Source: Ectocarpus siliculosus (taxonomy: Eukaryota > Sar > Phaeophyceae > Ectocarpales > Ectocarpaceae). From it: DNA of 64,000 nucleotides. Positions 23,009 through 35,939 of the stretch are shown piece after piece. Where the stretch lies: NCBI GenBank assembly GCA_000310025.1, contig FN648623.1, positions 1 to 64,000 of the forward strand, given 5' to 3'. Under the pieces are notes generated by a model. That model saw nothing but the letters and a program-made list of their open reading frames with translations, was not told the origin of the DNA and ran no database searches. How positions within the stretch are numbered: the first letter of the stretch is position 1; the number at the start of each line of letters is the position of its first letter. A program made the translations under genes and the position numbers.

Positions 23009-24009
23009 GTCGTATAGACTGTGACGTGTTTCAGACTTAAAACGGTGAACGCATCTAGTGATTGATGGAGAAACGCGAGCATGCCCTGTCGAGATACTCG
23101 CGCGACGAGGTGTTTGCACTGGGCATAAAAAGAGCAGGGTGGAAATTGTGGGTTAAATGCCTGTGATTTGCGCCATGGTTGAGCTTCGCCAACAAATGCC
23201 ACGACCCAGTAGATTGAACGACCGGGGCGTTCTGGTGTGGTAGCATTAGCAAGTCCTTTGGTGTGTGGTTGTATGTTTGTGGGAAAATCAGGAGCTCTAG
23301 AGAGAGCCGGGAGGGCCCCTAGTGGAGGGGGTTCAGAGAAGTACCTGAACCCGTTTTAACTTCGTTTTTTTTACGCCCTCTTAACTGATCGTTTCAATAT
23401 ACTGAAAAGAGGGTAGTGCAGGCAAGTTGGTAGTGCAGGGTTTCCGAGGGAATCACTTCAACGTCTGCAAGCCTACCACTCAACAAGCCTTGCATGAGCC
23501 TGGGAGATGCGGCCATCATGTCGCGGCCGCAGTAAAGGTGCACATGGAGATAGCTAGTGCGGCTATAGAATTTGTTCTCACTCTCGCTCTCTACCACACC
23601 CTCTCGATTCTCTACAGCTCCATGGTACAAACCTCGAAACAGACAGTCAAGGTTCCTGGCCGGCGGCGAGTAGCGTCGACCAGACACCTGGACCCACAAG
23701 GGTTGAAGGCCTCCAGTTGATTAGCAACACACGAGATACACACGTCGAATCCCTGCGGCTCTCTACGGTAGGAAACGACTATGCAGAAACAGCAACAAGG
23801 GCTCCCCTTCGCTACAACGTCGGCGTCTTAGAATGCAAAGTAAAACACCACCCCCATAGCCGCCTACAACCTTGACGCGAAACAGTTAAACACAAACATG
23901 TATTTGGCGGCAGGAAGACGTGCACGTCGCAAACGAAGCAACTTTCATCGAACCCCCCCCCCCCCCCCTCCCGTTTTCTCGCACCGCAATCGCACGGGGC
24001 GGCATACCT
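23009..24009. other. Non-coding part of the Harbinger element 3' of the transposase
   Basis: No exon recognised. It contains a poly-C run at 23,954-23,968 next to the minisatellite. Confidence 0.5.
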
Positions 24010-25195
24010 TTTCGACACCCAACAAATGAAAAAAAAAGCACTGCAGCCGCCACGCCGCCAGCAATGCGACAAGTATCCTCCCTTGAAAACCAAAGCTACG
24101 AAAAATAAAAACACTGCAGCCGCCACGCCGCCAACAATGCAGCAAGTATTCCCCCTTGAAAACAAAGCTACGAAAAAAAAGTAAGGGACTGCGGCCGCCA
24201 CGCCGCCAACAGTGCAACAAGCACGGACGCCCCCCCTCCATTGAAAAACAGAGCTACGACAAGACTAAACAAAACACTGCAGCCGCCACGCCGCCAGCAA
24301 TGCAACAAGCACGGACGCCCCCAACTCCCTTGAAAACCAAAGCTACGAAAAAAAAAGCAAGGGACTGCAGCCGTCACGCCGCCAGAAATGCAACGAGCAC
24401 TGACCCCCCCCCCTCCCTTCAAAAACAAAGCTACGAAAAAGCAAAACAAAAAACACTGCAGTCGCCACGCCGCCAACAATGCAACAAGCATGGACACCCC
24501 CTCCTCCCTCGAAAAACAAAGCTACGACAAAAAAAAAACACTGCAGCTGCCACGCCGCCAGCAATGCAGCAAGTATCCCCCCTTGAAAAACAAAGCTACG
24601 AAAAAAAAAGCAAGGGATTGCAGCGGCCACGCCGCCAACAGTGCAACAAGCACGGACGCCCCCAACTCCCTTGAAAACCAAAGCTACGAAAAAAAAAGCA
24701 AGGGACTGCAGCCGTCACGCCGCCAGAAATGCAACGAGCACGGACACCCCCCCCTCCCTTCAAAAACAAAGCTACGAAAAAGCAAAACAAAAAACACTGC
24801 AGTCGCCACGCCGCCAACAATGCAACAAGCATGGACACCCCCTCCTCCCTCGAAAAACAAAGCTACGACAAAAAAAAACAAGACTGCAGCCGCCACGCCG
24901 CCAGAAATGCAGCAAGTATCCCCCCTTGAAAAACAAAGCTACGAAAAAAAAAGCAAGGGAGTGCAGCGGTCACGTCGCCAACAGTGCAACAAGCACGGAC
25001 GCCCCCAACTCCCTTGAAAAACAGAGCTACGAACAAAAAAGCAAGGGACTGCAGCCGTCACGCCGCCAGAAATGCAACGAGCACGGACACCCCCCCCTCC
25101 CTTCAAAAACAAAGCTACGAAAAAGCAAAACAAAAAACACTGCAGTCGCCACGCCGCCAACAGTGCAACAAGCACGGACGCCCCCCCCCCCCTCC
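24010..25195. repeat. Minisatellite array with higher-order structure
   Basis: About 14 copies of a 73-92 bp unit containing CTGCAGCCGCCACGCCGCCA, then AATGCAACAAGCACGGAC, a C-run, and CAAAGCTACGAAAAA. Units differ by type and recur in groups of four, giving a higher-order period of about 342 bp (for example the same variant at about 24,304, 24,641 and 24,984). Long open frames on both strands (Thr/Lys/Ala-rich on plus, Leu/Phe/Arg-rich on minus) follow from the period and the base composition and are not counted as genes. Confidence 0.9.
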
Positions 25196-25307
25196 CCCAA
25201 TGGGCGTATGGAACTAAAGGAATACTATATGCGTCACCCCGCGCAACATTGTTTTCTTGTGCGTGGTACCAAAAAAACGTTCGAAGGGCTCCAATGGCTA
25301 CGGTTTC

Positions 25308-28300
25308 TTACTCTCTGCCACGGCCAGCTGCAGCTTCAATCGCATCATTTTCCAACTCGAATTTCTGGGCCCTTTCCTTGTCCGCCTTTTCTTCGGCACG
25401 CTTAGCGGCCTCAGCCGCCTCCCGCTTATCCCTGTCCTCCCGTTCCTCCCGTCGCTCATCGGCACGCATATCTCTCTCGTGCTTGCGATCCAGCTGCCTT
25501 TCATCGCGCTCCCGCTGGAATCGGTCCTCCGCCCTCTTCTCGCTCCTGATTGCCGCAGCGTCTTCCCTGGCCGCCCTCCGAACCTCGTTTTTCTCGGCAT
25601 TGTGGATCGAGCGCTCAATCATCCTATTTTTTGGACACAAAAAAAAAGACAACAAGCCACCTTTTGAATGCATTGCTCGTGCAGACGATATTGACGACAC
25701 AACCGGGCACGAGGAAATAGACAAGCAAGAACTAAACCACAACGAGGTTGGGTATACCTTGCCTACTGATACAGGTGAGGTTGGGTATACCTTCACTTTG
25801 CAGGAGACAACACGAATATAAGGTACTCCATGACACACAAACCTGGAACCTACAATCGTTTCGACACGTTTTGTGAAGCAACCCAAAAAGTATAAAATCA
25901 GTACGCTCACCTGTTCATGCCCGTCTCCTCCTTCTTGCTGGTGCTTGTGCGGGTCTTCCTACCGCTCTTGCCCGTACGCTTGGCTTGCTTGTCGGGAGGT
26001 GCATCGTCGTCGCCGGAATCGCCGTCGTCGTCAGCGTCGCCGCCGCCGCCGCCACCGCCGGCGAAGTCCAGCAGTGTGTGGCTGCCGTCGAAAACCAGTC
26101 TAGACGCCAGAGCCCTCGTCAGCCCATCAAAGATCTCGTCCGACGGTTCTTCCAGAACTGGCCACCCAAGGCGGTACCTCTCGGCATGGGGAAGGACTCT
26201 AAACGCGGGATAGTCTTGATTGTAGTGGACAAAAAGTGCGTGCGTGAGATTTCCGCGCCTGTCTAGTCCAGGAGCTTTTGACGTATCTACGGGGTCCATG
26301 CCGTAGGCGTCTTCGTCAGCTGCAACGATGTCTCTCACAAATCTATCCACCGATTTCCCATCCCTTAGTCCCATGAGGTAGCCCGCAATCACACTCTCCA
26401 TCATCCTCGTTGCGACATCATGTGGGATTTGGTCAGGCCTAAATCCGGCGTTGAGGAAAAGGTCGGCCTGCTCACGCGTAACGCCAACTTTCGATGCAAG
26501 GATCTCCATCGTCGGCGCGCGTAGCAGGTTGGCAAGGGGGCTTCCAAGCGGGGGGGTAAGTGTGACCCCACCCGCGGTAGCCGGGCTGGATCGGCCGCTA
26601 CCGCTACCGCTACCGCTACCACCACCACTACCGAAACCGACCACGCCGCCGATGTTAGCGGGGCTCGATCGGCCGCTCCCACTACCAGACGGAGTGAACC
26701 CAGGCATGCGTCCCCTGCTGTCAATAACGCCACTCATCCGGCGCTCGTCGCTGGCGTGAGCTTCTCCGAAGGATGTCGCCGCTGCTCCCGGTCCGCACCG
26801 GCTATTGCCCATGTCAATGGCTGATTGCCCAAGCAAGTTGTGACCCGCCTTCCTCGCCTTTTCCTGCTGACTGTCTGCCCTCTCCCCGGTCCTGGCGTCT
26901 AGCACGGATTGCACAAGCTTCTCCTGCGAAAAAGGAGCAAAATTGGCAGACATGAAAAAGCGCGGCAAGACCAGCAGCAACTGTCATGTCTCCAGTTACT
27001 CCATTTGCACATTCCCGCGTTTGCTACAGACCTTGCTTGACTTCTAGCATGTTTTTCGCGAACGCATACAGCTGAACGCGCTCGTCATACAGGCAGCGCG
27101 CTACCCCGAATGATCGTTGTCAACAAAACGCTGATACGACGACTATAGGTGTATCACAGCAGGTGAACAAATCCGCGTAATCAAACCGATTAGCTTCTCA
27201 CCATCTCGGCTTCGTCGCCCTCGAGGTCGTCGGCGGAGGTATTCCCTGCTCCGGATGCTTTTGCCGCCTCCTCGTTCTTCTTCGCTTGAGCGCGAATGTG
27301 CGAGTCGAAGCGCGACTTCAAATGCTTGACCGTCTTGCTGCCGAACACTCTCACATATGGCTCCTTGCTCAAGTCCTCGACGACTAATGCCCACCTGTCT
27401 TCAACCCTGTCGGTCAGGCCAGCCACTCGCCAGGTCTTGTGCTTGATAGCTGCCGCGACAGAGAATAGTGTTAACAAGCACGAATAATATGCGAATTTGT
27501 TGGTGAAGAGCCCACGGGGCCGGTGTCTTTTTCGGGAGAGATACCTAGCACCTCTCCTAACAAACCTACCCAGACGGATGCAAATGTGGTAAGTGGAATA
27601 GCAGGCACATTTGGGCGCACGGGTGGAATAGAACTTTGGATGTTGTAACGTTTTCGCCACACCTTCCTGTGCCACGCCAACCACTGCTGTACATACCTCC
27701 AGAGCTGCCCGCTCGTTACACTACTGTACGGGAACAGCAGTCCGGTGGTAAGATACACAATTCCTGTTCTATTCCTGTTCTAAGCCCCCCATTCAAACAA
27801 GTACATCGGGTCCACTGCTGTGCAGGAGTAGAGACGCAGGCGGGAGGGAGCCTAGCCATCTTGGCACCGGCTGTTGCGGCGAAACAGGAAATTTGAAATT
27901 TGAAAAAAAGTAGGACACCGATCATCGACAACATGCGTGTGGTCTTCCTTGCTTCTGCTGGTGACCGTCAGATGTTCTTCGCAACCGCGCTCTGCTTACT
28001 CAAGGCATGTTCTCTCCACATCGCCTTCAACTGCCGCCCTACACACAACACCAAACGCGCCGCGGAACATCATGATCTCGTACAGCTAGACTGGTGTGGT
28101 ACTCCCGCAGCAATCCACACTTCAACAAAAGCATGTGCGCCGTGCTGTGTTATCCACCAACAACAGCCCACTACCTAACCCTAAGCCGAGTCTTCGGACC
28201 GAATGCACGCAGGTCCTACTTACAAAGCACGGATGCTATGTAGGAACTCTACCACAATAGGTGTCACCATGATGATGAGCGCTCATGATGCATGGTGTTC

Positions 28301-28712
28301 GGTGGTAACGTGTGCATATATGTACGCGCCAGCTGTGCACGCATAGTCTAGTCTACAACCAATCGTCTTCCCTCCATTTGTCTGATGGTCGCACAAACTC
28401 ACCGTGTTTCATCAGCGTCAAGTCCGACCACATGCTCCACTTCGGGGAGACTCTCTTCTTCTTCTTGCCCGCGGAAGCCGCACTCGATGGGTTGGCCACA
28501 GCTACCACCTCAGCGTCGGAGTCCTCCTCCTGCACCGGAGTCTCTTCTCCACCCAAGCTCATCACCTTTTGCGCGTGCCCATCGCCTGCCGCCCTGAAGG
28601 ACGTGCGCGAAGAGTTATCTGCCTCCCTACGCGCCGCGGTCTGGCGGGAAGCCTCAAGGGCCAAGACCTTTTCCGTGGGGGTGACCACCCTCGAGCTCTG
28701 ACGGGAAGCCAT
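25308..28712 (-). CDS. Myb/SANT-like DNA-binding protein of the Harbinger element
   Basis: Minus-strand exons: 28403-28712, 27202-27449, 25911-26923 and 25308-25623. They sum to 1,887 nt, 628 aa; junction phases match at every intron and the stop is TAA. Ser/Ala-rich N-terminus, basic KKKKR, then a tryptophan-spaced helical region spread over exons 1 and 2 (WSMWSDLTLMKH, KTWRVAGLTDRVEDRW, VKHLKSRFDSHI) that resembles trihelix/Myb-SANT-like domains of Harbinger accessory proteins. Exon 3 has Ser-Gly repeats (SGSGRSSPAN/T twice), a helical domain around residues 320-440, and a Gly/Asp acid run; exon 4 is a highly charged coiled coil (REERE-, KRAEEK-type). In this superfamily the Myb-like protein brings the transposase to the element ends and the nucleus. 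The DNA-binding assignment is inferred from spacing and context only. Confidence 0.7.
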
Positions 28713-28930
28713 GCTTGCTTGTGTATGCTCTCTAAAATCTGAAGGGTGATTTTCGATTTAGGAAAAGGCGGTGCCGGGCCGCTGTTTTCCTAAATCTGAG
28801 AGCCCCCTTTCAGATTTAGGAGCTCGATGTTCCCCCGCTTTGAGGAACGTTCCCAGAAATTGACCCTTCCACCTAAATCGAGAACTTGCATCTAAATCGA
28901 AAAGCGTCAAAACGTGTTCCGAAACTCCCC

Positions 28931-29727
28931 AATACAGCCATGTACCTCGATGCGGTGTCCTGCTGCTCGAGCAATGCCTGAACCTTAGAATTTAGATAGA
29001 TCGAATCTTCAGAGCTGGCCTCAATGGACATCTACTACACACAGCAGTTCACGCCGCCAAACCTGAAGCACTGCTTTTCCGGATAAAGCAATAGTCTACA
29101 ATAGAGACTTCCACCAAGGACCTGCCTTCTGTTGCGAAAAAGATTCAGCTAGACCAACTCCTGGAAAATGAAATAGAGGACGACTTGATACGTGGAGACA
29201 TGTGATAACACTACACTTAGACGCAGCGTCATATTCTCATATTGCGTTGTTGCGGGACCTACATGTCCACGCAAGCGCTGTCATGTCACATGTCGATACT
29301 GCTGTGCTGCTGCTGTAGGTGGCCTTCACTCTAACCCGGTTGGTGACTGGACAAACCCGACAGTCCCGAGGCGGCCACCGAGATTGGTTTTGGAATGGAA
29401 AAGAGGATTTCCTCAGTTCCACAGAGTGCCATAGGCCCTGTGCATGCATGCACGAGTCAGTCCAATATCGCTGACAACAGTCATGAGCGCTAACCGTACA
29501 GGCCTACGTCGTCCTGGTGTGGAACCCGTTGTTCCAGCACAGCTCCCGGTCTTGCTGTATGCAGACATGGCCGACATTTTGTGTCTGAAACCAGCAACCT
29601 CCATCCGAGGTAGCCAACCCCGGGGATCAGAGGACTCCTTGGATTGCTGGACCGCCAGGAGACCATAACATGCTGCGCAGTTGGATCGGCTGACCGCCGG
29701 TACGTACAACTGAACCCAGGAATGCTT
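28931..29727. other. Spacer between the Harbinger element and the right inverted arm
   Basis: No gene recognised. A diverged copy of the 4,860/41,200 repeat family lies at about 29,260-29,600 (plus strand), with GACAGTCCCGAGGCGGCCACC as the shared core. Confidence 0.5.
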
Positions 29728-31860
29728 TTGTGTGTCCAGAGGAAATGGGAACACGGCGGGTCTCGAGCCATCCAATCAGCCCCAACATACGGAAATTTTG
29801 TTTGAATGAACTGGTGCTGCTGCTCGGATGGAGACTTCTGTACTCGCCACTGGTACAATTCCTACGGTGCCAGACGCAGCACGCGACAACACTTTATCGA
29901 TTCTTTGTGAGAGCTCGTACTGAGAGCGAGAGTGTGCCTTGTCGTTCGGGACCGGGAATTTGGACGGGGACTAAAAGTCTACGTGCCACGGTCACGTTTT
30001 GTGCGCCCGAGCCATCCTCTGAGAACGCGTATCCTTTGTTCGCAGTACTCGTTTGGTCTCAGGTCAGGCGGGGGCGTATCTACACGCCACCGGCACTCAC
30101 TCCGCCACTCCAGGGTTGAAAGCCCTCAGTTTCTTTTCAAAATTGCCGCTTATGACGCATGATTTCCGAATGTATATGGACAAGAATACTGTGAGCGATG
30201 TCCTATCGACAACCTGAACCAGAAATAGCAGCACCAGCTGGGATAGCCTGGGCATCTTCCCTACTGCCAGTTCCACCTGCGCGTCTACGCAACACAACCA
30301 CCCTTCCAACGTGAACCTACACCCGTGCAGATGAATGGGACCTGCAGAGGCCCAACTCCAATATTGGTACACACACTCCAGACATGAAAGCGGAGCCGGA
30401 AACAGCACCAGCTGGGATAGCCTGGGGATCTTCCCTACTGCCAACTCCACCTGCACGTCTACGCAACACTACCACACTTCCAACGTGAACCTACACCCGT
30501 ACAGATGAATGACCTGCAGAGGCCCAACTCCAGTATTGGCACACACCCCTTGTTACACTCCAGACACGAAAGCGGAGCCGGATACAACCAATTTTCGAGA
30601 TAGCCCGGCGGGCTCTAGTCTAGTTGGCAAACTGACCGGCATGAATACTGGAAGTAGAGAGGGGCGAATGGGAAACAAACCTTAGCCGATCGCGGCCGTA
30701 CCTCCGGCATTTCTACACCCTGTTGCTCCCCGACTCTACCATGTACACGCCCACCCACACGTCTGTCATGTTGTGACCACCTTGAGTTGGCTATACTCAC
30801 GCTGCTTCCTCGCTACTTCTTGTCTACTACCGTTGACCTCTGTCCTTCCTTCTCATCCCGAGCCCGCGAAACTATACAGAAACCTCCGAACATCAGAACC
30901 TCCAACCTTGAAGCACAAACACGCCGATCATCCCCGCCTCCACGCCTGCTTTCGATTTTCTTCCGAGCCGAAAGCCTGACGTCCTTCGACTTCCATTGGC
31001 GCCGGGCACTCATAGCCCTTGGTGATGTAGGAGAAGGTACTTACATCGGAGAAGGTACCCTACATCGACCCAGATTTGTCAACTCCGTCGAGGAAGAGGA
31101 CTGACTAACGCTTCGCTCGTCTGGATGCCACGTTTAGTGTCATGCCCGAAGCTCGGCAACGTTTCTGCGAACAAGAGATGGTCCAAGGCAGCATGGAGGA
31201 ACAGTGAAGACGATAAGCAGGTCACATGCGATATATTGTAGGAGTAATGCAGAAGCAATCACAACGCCATGGTCATGAAGCCCATCGAAGTTGTATTGCC
31301 ATACCCACCGCTCGAGGGCCTAACACGCGAGTTGCGTGCCGGACGTTCACCGACTCATCGCCACCGGTTTGCTCGGGATGGCTACTAGCTGGCCGGAAAC
31401 ATTCACGTTACAGTCCTTACCCGTAGCTTGCTCCTGTAGTTCAATGTCGACTGAATGTCGCCGGGGGAAGAACTTGACAAATATCACCATGTGAGGTCAA
31501 CCAGGTTGTCGCACACAGACAAACTTGCCCTGCTAGATGTTTGTGGAGATGTCGATTCCTCAACCATTCCTTGCTGCTACCCTAGTGTCTCTCACCAACC
31601 AGCCATTGTACATTCTACCCAAATGAGCATCCGTACATGATCGCGGACGGCGTGAGTACTCATGCATTCCTTTCGTGAGTCTCGTGGACCACTGACCACG
31701 TATTCGGCTTAAGATAGGACCTTCTACGTACGCCTCTGGACGTTCGATAATTCTCTGCCATCTTCACACAAGATATATATCCTTGCCAGTTTGGTGAATT
31801 TCCGAGTGAAATGTTGTGGCAGCGGCTTACCTTGATCGAGCAACCAGGTGGACGACCAGT
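29728..31860. other. Gene-free distal part of the right arm, with three-copy block (copy 2)
   Basis: It contains the inverted copy of the block at 14,357-15,785. A local duplication of about 145 bp (the segment with GCACCAGCTGGGATAGCCTG) repeats at 30,230-30,350 and 30,402-30,545. No gene recognised. Confidence 0.6.
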
Positions 31861-34609
31861 TCAGATGGCTTGGTATACCGACATGGTGTAGGGGCCACCG
31901 CACATTTCGTCCGAGTTACCCGTACAGGGCATGTCGCAGACGCCGAAACCGTTGGCAGCGTAGTCGGCATTGTCGCCGCACCAGCACTGTTTCATGCAGC
32001 AGCATCCACATCCAAGTGGGGGCGTGAACTTGCGGAGGAAACGGGTCTCAAGATGGCATGCTTGAGATTCGATGTTTCATCAGACCAGGTGAATTTGGTG
32101 AGCTAGGCAGAGGTGCCAGTGTCAGGGAAAAATCTAGGGCAAAGGATAGGGGCATGAACACGGCAGGTCGCGGCTACATTTTGCAGATCGATGCACGCTG
32201 TGACTCGTTCCCCTGACCGATTCCGGAGACCGCAATGATCAAGTCAAGGCTCTCTTCGTAGTGGTGCTTCGTTGGTGCGATCACTCATCCTTCTTAAAGC
32301 AGACACACATAAACCATAAATAAATGCCAATTCCAAGTCTGTTGCACACATATCGCAGGTGTCATGAGGAACAAGCAACGGTAGAAAACAAAGGCAGCGG
32401 CGCTCCCAGAGAGCTAGGTACTTCTCGGTGGCCCAGAGAAGCCAAGGTACGATAGGGGAAACCACTACAAGTATCCCCAGCAAATGAGCAGATACGTATG
32501 ACTCGGCACGCGTATGATGCATTTGGGATTCATCGAGGATGGACAATTAACAATGGCATCTGGAATCATTGCGAAACACGTGGAACCGATTCACGCTGGC
32601 GGCCATGGTCATCCCAAAGCGCCCGCAACGGTTTCCGATGGTCGCTCTTCTCGTGCAGCACTGCCCCACAAAGTACGACTGACACCCTTGCGACACGAAC
32701 CCAAGACGCCATACCTCTTGAGAATACTGGGTTCCGTAGTAGGTCGAGCCGCTGCAGCGCGAGGCGCAGGCCTGATCGTTGGGTGATGTACGTGTGCGCA
32801 CGAGCAACGATCGATGGTCAAGGGGGCGGGGGAGAAGTGTTGTAGTGAGGACCCAATCGAAAGGGAGATGCATGGACGGGTGGGGTGTGTTCGACACGAG
32901 TTGGGTTACGAAATGGCGAAAATTGTTGATGCTTCCTGTGCAAGAACCATAACCAACGACAACAACAACGCCGCAACACACATGTTGCGAAAGCACGATG
33001 CTCGTGTTGAAAGGAATGGTTTTAGAGTCAGGCAACCCAACGCCTTTGATCGGTTAACTGCTCACCTCTGCGGTCATAGCGGTGTTGGAACTCTCCCACA
33101 CGAACATGCGGTCGTCGGCGGGGTCCGAGAAGCACCCGAGGTACGCCGGGTCCTGGGCGTATACATCCATGCTGTAGGCCCCCCCACAGGTTTCGTCGGA
33201 GTTGCCCGAGCAGGTCATGTCGCACTCGCCGACGCCATTGACGGAGTATTGGGCGTTGATGTCACCGCACCAGCACTGTTGTCGGAAGGATGGACCAGTG
33301 GGGGGTGAACGATTGCATACACATAGAAATCGACCAAACTGAGGGAGGTACACAGTATATAGATGGGTGCGAAGCTGACGGTGGTGTCAGGACATATCAT
33401 GCCACACGAGAACTGGAGGCAGAAGAAACGAACAGCAAAGAACCACCATCGGCTCGAGGAGAACCATTCTCCAATCCACGTACCGCGATCTCCCCTCTAG
33501 GAGAACGCTCATGGGCATACCTACAACCGTTGTGCGGATAAACGTCCAGGCGAATCTCAGAGGCACGTAAGGAGGCAATGCCTGTACAGAAACAACATAC
33601 CCTGACGGCGGCAAGTGTTGTTTCTACTAATCGTCTGGCCGGGGCACCACCCGGACACGTAGTCACTTTGCAGCGAACCCCTCGCGTTGGAACTCACGAC
33701 GCTGGGCAAATCTTATCAACTACGACACAGCAAGCATGAAGGGCGACTGGGGAAGGGTCGCCCTATCTCTGCGTTGTACTGGTACGCTTGGCGCTGGCTT
33801 TGATGGTGTCGTCTCTCGATGGCTTGTCACGTGTTTTCAAAACGACTGTGCAGCCTTTCCTATTAGCAGGATAGCTTCCAAAACGGCAGAATTTGCTATC
33901 CGTTGGAATATACAGAGAGTCTAGTGGTGCCGTGCGGCGTGTTGGCGGTTTTGCGGCAGCGCAACTCGCATCTTTGTCGGCGGGAACGCCGAGGTGGTGC
34001 CCGCGTTCAACCTTTGGTTTGAAAAAAGAGTAGCAAACAAGGTCCTCACCTCCCTCGAGTACTGCGTTCCGTAGAAGGCCGCGTCGGAGTCGGCACAGTG
34101 CGTCGCGCAGAGCTGTGGTCGTTTGGGTAACGGTGAGTGTCAACAATGATGGATAATCAGGACGAGGGGGAAGGAGCAGTAAGTAGGGGCGAATGAGCTG
34201 AGAGCGACAACGTAGATGTGCCGGGTGCAGTGATGGAGAGTTGGCTTCCGGAACGTTTCCTAGACCCTCAGACATTTCACGCGTAATGACAATGGGACAT
34301 TGGCATCGGAGAGCATGGTCGTTCAGCGCGCCGACCATGCGGAGAGGCTCCAACCCAACTTCTCAAAACTCTTCTCAGGTACCTTACAAGGCCCGGAATT
34401 GGCTCAGGAGAGCACCCTGCCATCAAGGAAGGGATGATGAAACATGAAAGGCAGCAGGACCAGCCCACAGCTGGCTGCCACCTGCCAGTGTGACGTTTCC
34501 CAAGCTCACACGGCTCAAGAACCTCATGTCGTTTGACTCAACGCGCCCAGGAAACCTCATCCGACGAAAACGAATATCATACAAAACTTCAGTCAATACA
34601 GTCTACATA

Positions 34610-35939
34610 CGGTCCATGCACAACAATTTGTCCATTCACGTTTTGTGCGATATCTTTTTAAAGAAAAACATTGAAACGCGAAACAACGATATTCGTGACC
34701 GCCTCGTCGAGCTACGTCGATAGCTGCAGAGTGTTTTTCATTTTGGGAAAATGCGACATTTTTGACGAAAGTGATCCACGGAACCCCCTAAATCAGCATA
34801 GTACCCCCTGTTTTCCTCCGCGGAGCCCCCATATATTACCACGGTGCCCCCCATTTATCACTGCGGAGCCCCCTCTATCACCACGTTGGCCCCCATTTTA
34901 TGCCACGGTGCCCCCTCTGTGAAATTTCCCCGCGTCCATACCCTTCTTATTCACAACTGATCGCGCACTGCAGGACGAAAACACATGCACAGTCTATTCG
35001 CATGCACAACACTTCACTCTATCACTCTATATATAATTAATATATAAAAAACTTTCGGAGGCAGTCAACCGCAAGGGAGTGCTGGAGAAAACAACAAGGC
35101 CCAACACAAAAGAAAGGGAACACGCAGCAGGCGCACAACAAACCCGGCAAAGCTGTTGAACAAACATTTGTACAGCGCTGGCATGCGCACGCAAAACACA
35201 CATCACGACCATCAAATCTGCCCCGCGGTCATGGGAGAGCGCATCACCAGCACCGGGTGGAAGCTCATGTTGCTGCGCCGGCTTCGGCTTCTTAGGAGCC
35301 GCCCGGCCATCGGCTCCGCGATAGCCGATCTTCTTCTTCTTAGGCCGCCCCCTAGGATTCCCATGGTGCTTGCGTGGGTATTTTGTGTTCTTCGGGCTGC
35401 AACGTGTGCGAGAGTTGTTTGTGCGTGTTGTGTCGCCCACCAAAGCACACCCACCCATGGTGCGGCACAACATGTTGAATATCTCGAAAACTAGATTTTT
35501 CCCAGCAAAACCCCAAAACCCCCAACTGTAGATCGACGATAGGGATCGTTTGCCACTGTTTATTTTGAAATCGGTCGGGTGGTTGTCGCGCTGTAAACGA
35601 ATCAAGTTGATCCTCTACATTCAGTTATTCTCTAATATCTCCTGTAATTTCGAGAATTACAAAAAAAAAAAATCTCCAACCGCAGAATTCCGAAATGTGT
35701 CCAAATCCGTTGATTTTTTTGGCATCGGCAATAAACACCACCCTGTGTAAACGAATCAAGTTTTAAAGGTGTTTCGGGGATAAAAAGTCAAGGAAAAAAA
35801 AAACAAAAAAAAGTCTCCGTCACGCCATGCGCCTGGAAACATGGCGTTTGCCGGTACTTTCAGATTTCGGAACAACCACCTGTGTGCAGAGAAAAGTTGT
35901 CATTTGTGCTGGGGGTGATTCATTGTTGTGCACGGACTA
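34610..35939. mobile_element. 1.33 kb element with terminal inverted repeats and TA target site (Tc1/mariner-like, non-autonomous)
   Basis: The ends read CGGTCCATGCACAACAAT (34,610-34,627) and, reverse-complemented, TAGTCCGTGCACAACAAT (35,922-35,939); the inner 15 bases match except one. TA flanks both sides (34,608-34,609; 35,940-35,941), while the left inverted arm has a single TA at the matching empty site (11,005-11,006). No transposase motif is seen. A minus-strand frame at 35,027-35,605 contains GRPKKKK, an AT-hook-like string, but lacks other support. Three degenerate CCACGGTGCCCCC-type repeats lie at 34,775-34,920. Confidence 0.75.

Larger units (their letters stand above)
21065..28930. 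mobile_element. PIF/Harbinger-type DNA transposon with two convergent genes
   Basis: The element is bounded by GAGTTTCGGAACA at 21,068-21,080 and its exact reverse complement at 28,915-28,927; extended to 16 bp the ends match at 14 positions. AAT lies immediately outside both ends (21,062-21,064 and 28,931-28,933), a possible 3-bp target duplication. Subterminal regions on both sides carry several copies of CAGATTTA or CTAAATCG-like words. Inside are a DDE transposase (+) and a Myb/SANT-like gene (-), the two-gene layout usual for PIF/Harbinger, with a minisatellite between them. The 7.9 kb length is large for the family because of the array and introns. The termini are the least certain part. 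Confidence 0.65.

Noticed and set aside
24010-25195. Long open frames on both strands in the minisatellite
   Set aside because: They arise from the repeat period and A/C-rich composition; simultaneous frames on both strands argue against coding.
35027-35605. Minus-strand frame with GRPKKKK in the TA-flanked element
   Set aside because: No transposase triad or helix-turn-helix can be seen; the basic string alone does not support a gene.
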